Below, in pieces: positions 5,437 through 7,457 of a stretch of DNA of 7,457 nucleotides (position 1 is the stretch's first letter; every line of letters begins with the position of its first letter). The stretch comes from Nitriliruptoraceae bacterium. GTDB taxonomy: Bacteria; Actinomycetota; Nitriliruptoria; Nitriliruptorales; Nitriliruptoraceae. A model generated the notes under the pieces. It was not told the origin of the DNA. It saw only the letters and a list, made by a program, of their open reading frames with translations, and ran no database searches. A program made the position numbers and the translations under genes. Location of the stretch: contig SKNK01000508.1 of NCBI GenBank assembly GCA_007120565.1, positions 1-7,457 on the forward strand, written 5' to 3'.

Positions 5437-5442
5437 TACCCT
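5437..5442 (+). promoter_or_regulatory. Candidate -10 element (TACCCT) of the membrane-protein operon
   Basis: TACCCT fits the TANNNT pattern, with transcription expected near 5450. That would give either an almost leaderless message for a GTG at 5453, or a leader of about 48 bases carrying the ribosome binding site used by GTG 5498. No clear -35 box is seen. Confidence 0.4.
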
Positions 5443-5485
5443 GTCGCAGACCGTGGCCGACCGAGCCGGACCATACCGCCGTACC

Positions 5486-5492
5486 GAGGGGG
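5486..5492 (+). promoter_or_regulatory. Ribosome binding site favouring GTG 5498
   Basis: GAGGGGG lies 5 bases before the GTG at 5498. Starting there puts a short basic stretch (LHRRDR) directly before the membrane segment, as expected for a signal anchor. This favours 5498 over the in-frame GTG at 5453. Confidence 0.55.
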
Positions 5493-5497
5493 ACCCC

Positions 5498-6037
5498 GTG
5501 CTGCACCGTCGCGATCGGGTGCTCGCCTGGGCGCTCCCCGTGGTGCTCATCATCGTGGCGTTGACCCAGATCACGCTCGCGCACACCCGTGACCTGACGC
5601 CCTGGAAGGGCGGCGGGTTCGGGATGTTCTCCACCGTCGATCTGCTCACCTACCGGCCCCTGAAGGTGGAGTTCGCCACCGACCGGGGGCTGATCCCGGT
5701 GGACATCCACGACTTCCGCGACGCCAGCGACCACGCCAGCAAGCTCTACACCAACGCACGGGGCCTGCCCGACGACCGCCGGTTGGACCAGTTGGCCAAA
5801 CTGATGCTCGAAGCCGAGTGGATCGTCACTGACGGTGTAGCCGAGTTCTCGGCGTGGCTCAACGACCCCGATGACGGGCCGGTGATCCGGGACACCGATG
5901 AGCCGGGGGACATCGCCGTCGAGGGACTGGAGATGGAGATCTGGCGGGTCACCTACGAACGCGGTGACGAGTTCATCGTTCCTGAGTTGATCCGCACCTA
6001 CTCGATGGAGCTCGAGCCGGGGGAAACCGACGCATGA
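5498..6037 (+). CDS. Single-pass membrane-anchored protein of unknown function (alternative start 5453)
   Basis: I do not recognise a named family. From GTG 5498 the protein has 179 residues: a basic N-terminus (HRRDR), one hydrophobic segment at 8-28 (WALPVVLIIVALTQ within it), then a soluble acidic domain of about 150 residues. The basic residues before the segment predict the soluble part outside the cytoplasm, and no lipobox Cys or clear cleavage site is seen. Just after the membrane comes a striking motif, LTPWKGGGFGMFSTVD (33-48), which looks like a conserved functional element. A GTG at 5453 would add 15 residues and could be a near-leaderless start after the -10 candidate at 5437. The stop overlaps the next gene's ATG by 4 bases (ATGA), so the two products are probably made together and may form a complex. 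The layout (short anchored protein with a Trp/Gly/Phe motif, then a polytopic partner) recalls SdpA/SdpB pairs, but homology is not shown. Confidence 0.82.
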   Translation: MLHRRDRVLAWALPVVLIIVALTQITLAHTRDLTPWKGGGFGMFSTVDLLTYRPLKVEFATDRGLIPVDIHDFRDASDHASKLYTNARGLPDDRRLDQLAKLMLEAEWIVTDGVAEFSAWLNDPDDGPVIRDTDEPGDIAVEGLEMEIWRVTYERGDEFIVPELIRTYSMELEPGETDA

Positions 6038-7212
6038 CACCATCGGACCCACCGGAGCGCGGGCGCGACGATCGCACCCCCGACGACCGCGGATCCGAGC
6101 GCGGTCCGGGCCTCGAGGATGGCCACGTCCCTCCCGGCGTGACCCAGGACCACCACCCGGCGGATGCCGGTGACGGCTTCTCGGTCGGTCCGGACGACCC
6201 GGACGCGGCGATCGATCCCGCCGACCGTCTGGCCGGCGAGGTCCGGGTCGATGATCCCGAGGTCGAGCGTGGTCGTGGTGGCGTCTGGCGACAGCGCTGG
6301 CGTCGGGTCGAGCGTTGGTTCTCCGAGGACCCCGCCGAGCTCGATCCTTCACCGGAAGCCCGCGAGCTGCGCTCGGCGGCGTTCCTGTCGCTGGCGATGA
6401 CGCTGGTGATCGTGCTCACCGGGTCGCCATCGCGGATGCCGGCCATGACCCCACTGATCGCGTTGATCGGGCTGGTCGTCCCCGGCATGGCCCGCAACCG
6501 TTGGTTCTGGTTGGCCCTGTTCAGTCTGTTCATCGTCAGCCCGATCGCGCGGCCCTGGGTGCAACTCGACAACCACAACTGGCTCCAGGTGTACTGGCTC
6601 GCAGCGATCGTGCTCAGCCGGTTCGCGGTGAAGCCGGACGCCACCCTGCGTGTCAGCGCCCGGTTCCTGATCGGGTTCGCGTTCCTCTTCGCGGTCACCT
6701 GGAAGCTGCTCGCCCCCGAGTTCATCACCGGCGCCTTCTTCGACTTCACCTTCGGCACCGACCGCCGTCTCGGTGACGTCGCCGTCACCTTCGGGTTGCA
6801 GGAGAGCGGGTTGACCGGAAGCAACCAGCGGTTGATCACCGCGTGGCGAGCTCCGGGCACGACACCGGTCGCCGAGGCGATCGAACTCAGCCCGATCATC
6901 GTGGCGATCACACCCTGGTTGGCGTGGGGCACCGTGCTGTTGGAGGGTGCCGTTGCGGTTACCTACCTCGCGCCTCTGCCCGAACGGTGGCGGTGGCTGC
7001 GCGATGCGACGATCCTGCTCTTCGTCGCGACCACCTACCCGCTGGCGCCGGTGACGGGGTTCGGGTTGCTGGTACTGACCATGGCGGTGATGGTCAGTCA
7101 GCTCAAGCCACGGCCCCGGACCGTCCTGTACGTGGCCGCGGTCGTCTTCGTGAGCCTGACCGGTGAACGCGACACCCTACTCGAGTGGATCGAGCCGTTC
7201 TTCGGTCCCTGA
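6034..7212 (+). CDS. Polytopic membrane protein of unknown function
   Basis: This 392-residue protein has a long polar N-terminus (about 1-110) rich in Asp, Glu, Arg, Pro and Gly and probably disordered. It ends in a basic/aromatic stretch (WRQRWRRVERWF, 85-96). About eight or nine hydrophobic segments follow, near 113-130, 136-151, 155-172, 182-196, 208-226, 287-312, 322-339, 341-357 and 361-376. The hydrophilic region between segments five and six (about 227-286) contains KLLAPEFITGAFFDFTFGTDRR, whose start (KLLAPEF) and acidic/aromatic character recall HTTM and DoxX-like proteins; I could not assign a family. ATG 6034 overlaps the stop of the anchored-protein gene (ATGA), with GGGGGA 9 bases upstream as ribosome binding site. 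The coupling implies the two act together at the membrane. It could be a membrane enzyme, a transporter or a maturation factor; the sequence does not decide this. Confidence 0.82.
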   Translation: MTPSDPPERGRDDRTPDDRGSERGPGLEDGHVPPGVTQDHHPADAGDGFSVGPDDPDAAIDPADRLAGEVRVDDPEVERGRGGVWRQRWRRVERWFSEDPAELDPSPEARELRSAAFLSLAMTLVIVLTGSPSRMPAMTPLIALIGLVVPGMARNRWFWLALFSLFIVSPIARPWVQLDNHNWLQVYWLAAIVLSRFAVKPDATLRVSARFLIGFAFLFAVTWKLLAPEFITGAFFDFTFGTDRRLGDVAVTFGLQESGLTGSNQRLITAWRAPGTTPVAEAIELSPIIVAITPWLAWGTVLLEGAVAVTYLAPLPERWRWLRDATILLFVATTYPLAPVTGFGLLVLTMAVMVSQLKPRPRTVLYVAAVVFVSLTGERDTLLEWIEPFFGP

Positions 7213-7265
7213 TCCGGGGGTCGCTGCAGATCTGAGATCGCACGCAGGAGACCGCGGCCGTCGTT

Positions 7266-7281
7266 GGCGCCGCAGAGCGCC
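7266..7281. other. Small GC hairpin between convergent genes
   Basis: GGCGC (7266-7270) pairs with GCGCC (7277-7281) around a six-base loop, in the 75-base gap between the polytopic membrane gene (ending 7212) and the convergent minus-strand gene (ending 7288). It could act as a weak bidirectional terminator. There is no T-tract on either side. Confidence 0.25.
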
Positions 7282-7287
7282 GTGGCA

Positions 7288-7457
7288 TCAGTCGCCGTCG
7301 GGGACGGGGTGCGATCCCAGCTCGTCGGCAGATCGACCGAAGCGCCGATCCGCGTGGCCGTTGAGCATCGCAGCCGCGATGTCCGCGTCGTCGATGGTGA
7401 TGATCACCTCGCTTCTGTCGCCGCGAACGACCCGCAGGGCCGGACCCTTGCGGGTGA
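7288..7457 (-). CDS. C-terminal end of an unrecognised protein (5' end outside window)
   Basis: The minus strand is open from the right edge for 56 codons to a TGA at 7290-7288. No start codon is visible as a true start, so the gene begins outside the window. The codons are strongly G/C in third position, as in the neighbouring genes, which supports real coding. The readable part is KGPALRVVRGDRSEVIITID, then a short Ala-rich helix-like stretch (DDADIAAAMLNGHADRRFG), ending in a polar tail HPVPDGD. It looks like the edge of a small alpha/beta domain with a flexible end. I cannot assign a family. It is convergent with the membrane operon, 75 bases away. Confidence 0.65.
   Translation of the reverse strand, partial: TRKGPALRVVRGDRSEVIITIDDADIAAAMLNGHADRRFGRSADELGSHPVPDGD

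Noticed and set aside
5408..6932. Two long minus-strand open frames opposite the membrane operon
   Set aside because: The plus-strand products have coherent membrane topology and coupled starts; the minus frames give Arg/Ser/Pro-rich sequence without domains.
1..7457. CRISPR array, tRNA, rRNA or insertion sequence
   Set aside because: There are no regularly spaced repeats beyond the two-copy ones listed. I recognised no tRNA-like or rRNA sequence, and no transposase or long terminal inverted repeats.

Overview
This window is strongly G+C-rich, and codon third positions in the real genes are almost all G or C. Several genes start with GTG. Three genes in a row (a histidine phosphatase-fold 'phosphomutase', a DUF3090 protein and an SCO1664-type kinase-like protein) form a block that I know from Actinomycetota, for example Rv2135c-Rv2134c-Rv2133c of Mycobacterium tuberculosis. 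The glycosyltransferase that follows resembles mycobacterial Rv3032. The source is therefore most likely an actinobacterium, possibly a deep-branching lineage; the genus cannot be told from the sequence.

Layout. Positions 1-645 hold the C-terminal part of an MttB-family (trimethylamine/betaine-type) methyltransferase that runs in from the left edge. A 50-base gap with a TANNNT-type -10 candidate leads to a nucleotide pyrophosphatase/phosphodiesterase-type hydrolase (696-1847). A 95-base gap with a hairpin, a -10 candidate and a good ribosome binding site opens the conserved trio: phosphomutase-like protein (1943-2545), DUF3090 protein (2542-3051) and SCO1664-family protein (3048-3941). The trio genes are joined by 4-base stop/start overlaps (GTGA, then apparently CTGA, which implies a CTG start). 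A 130-base gap containing a two-copy tandem repeat of about 32 bases separates them from a GT4 glycogen-synthase-like glycosyltransferase (4072-5346). A repeat- and hairpin-rich gap of about 150 bases leads to a second tight operon. It encodes a single-pass membrane-anchored protein of unknown function (5498-6037, alternative start 5453) and a polytopic membrane protein (6034-7212), coupled by an ATGA overlap. The right edge holds the C-terminal end of an unrecognised gene on the minus strand (7288-7457), convergent with the membrane operon.

How the genes may work together. The trio is a co-conserved actinobacterial unit of unresolved function, with a phosphatase fold, a probable zinc site and an atypical-kinase fold. 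Its adjacency to a glucan-type glycosyltransferase could hint at polysaccharide or phospho-sugar metabolism, but that is inference only. The best candidate for an undescribed system is the membrane pair at 5498-7212: a single-pass exported protein with a Trp/Gly/Phe-rich motif just after its membrane anchor, translationally coupled to a polytopic membrane protein with a long charged cytoplasm-type N-terminus. No mobile element, CRISPR array, tRNA or rRNA was seen.
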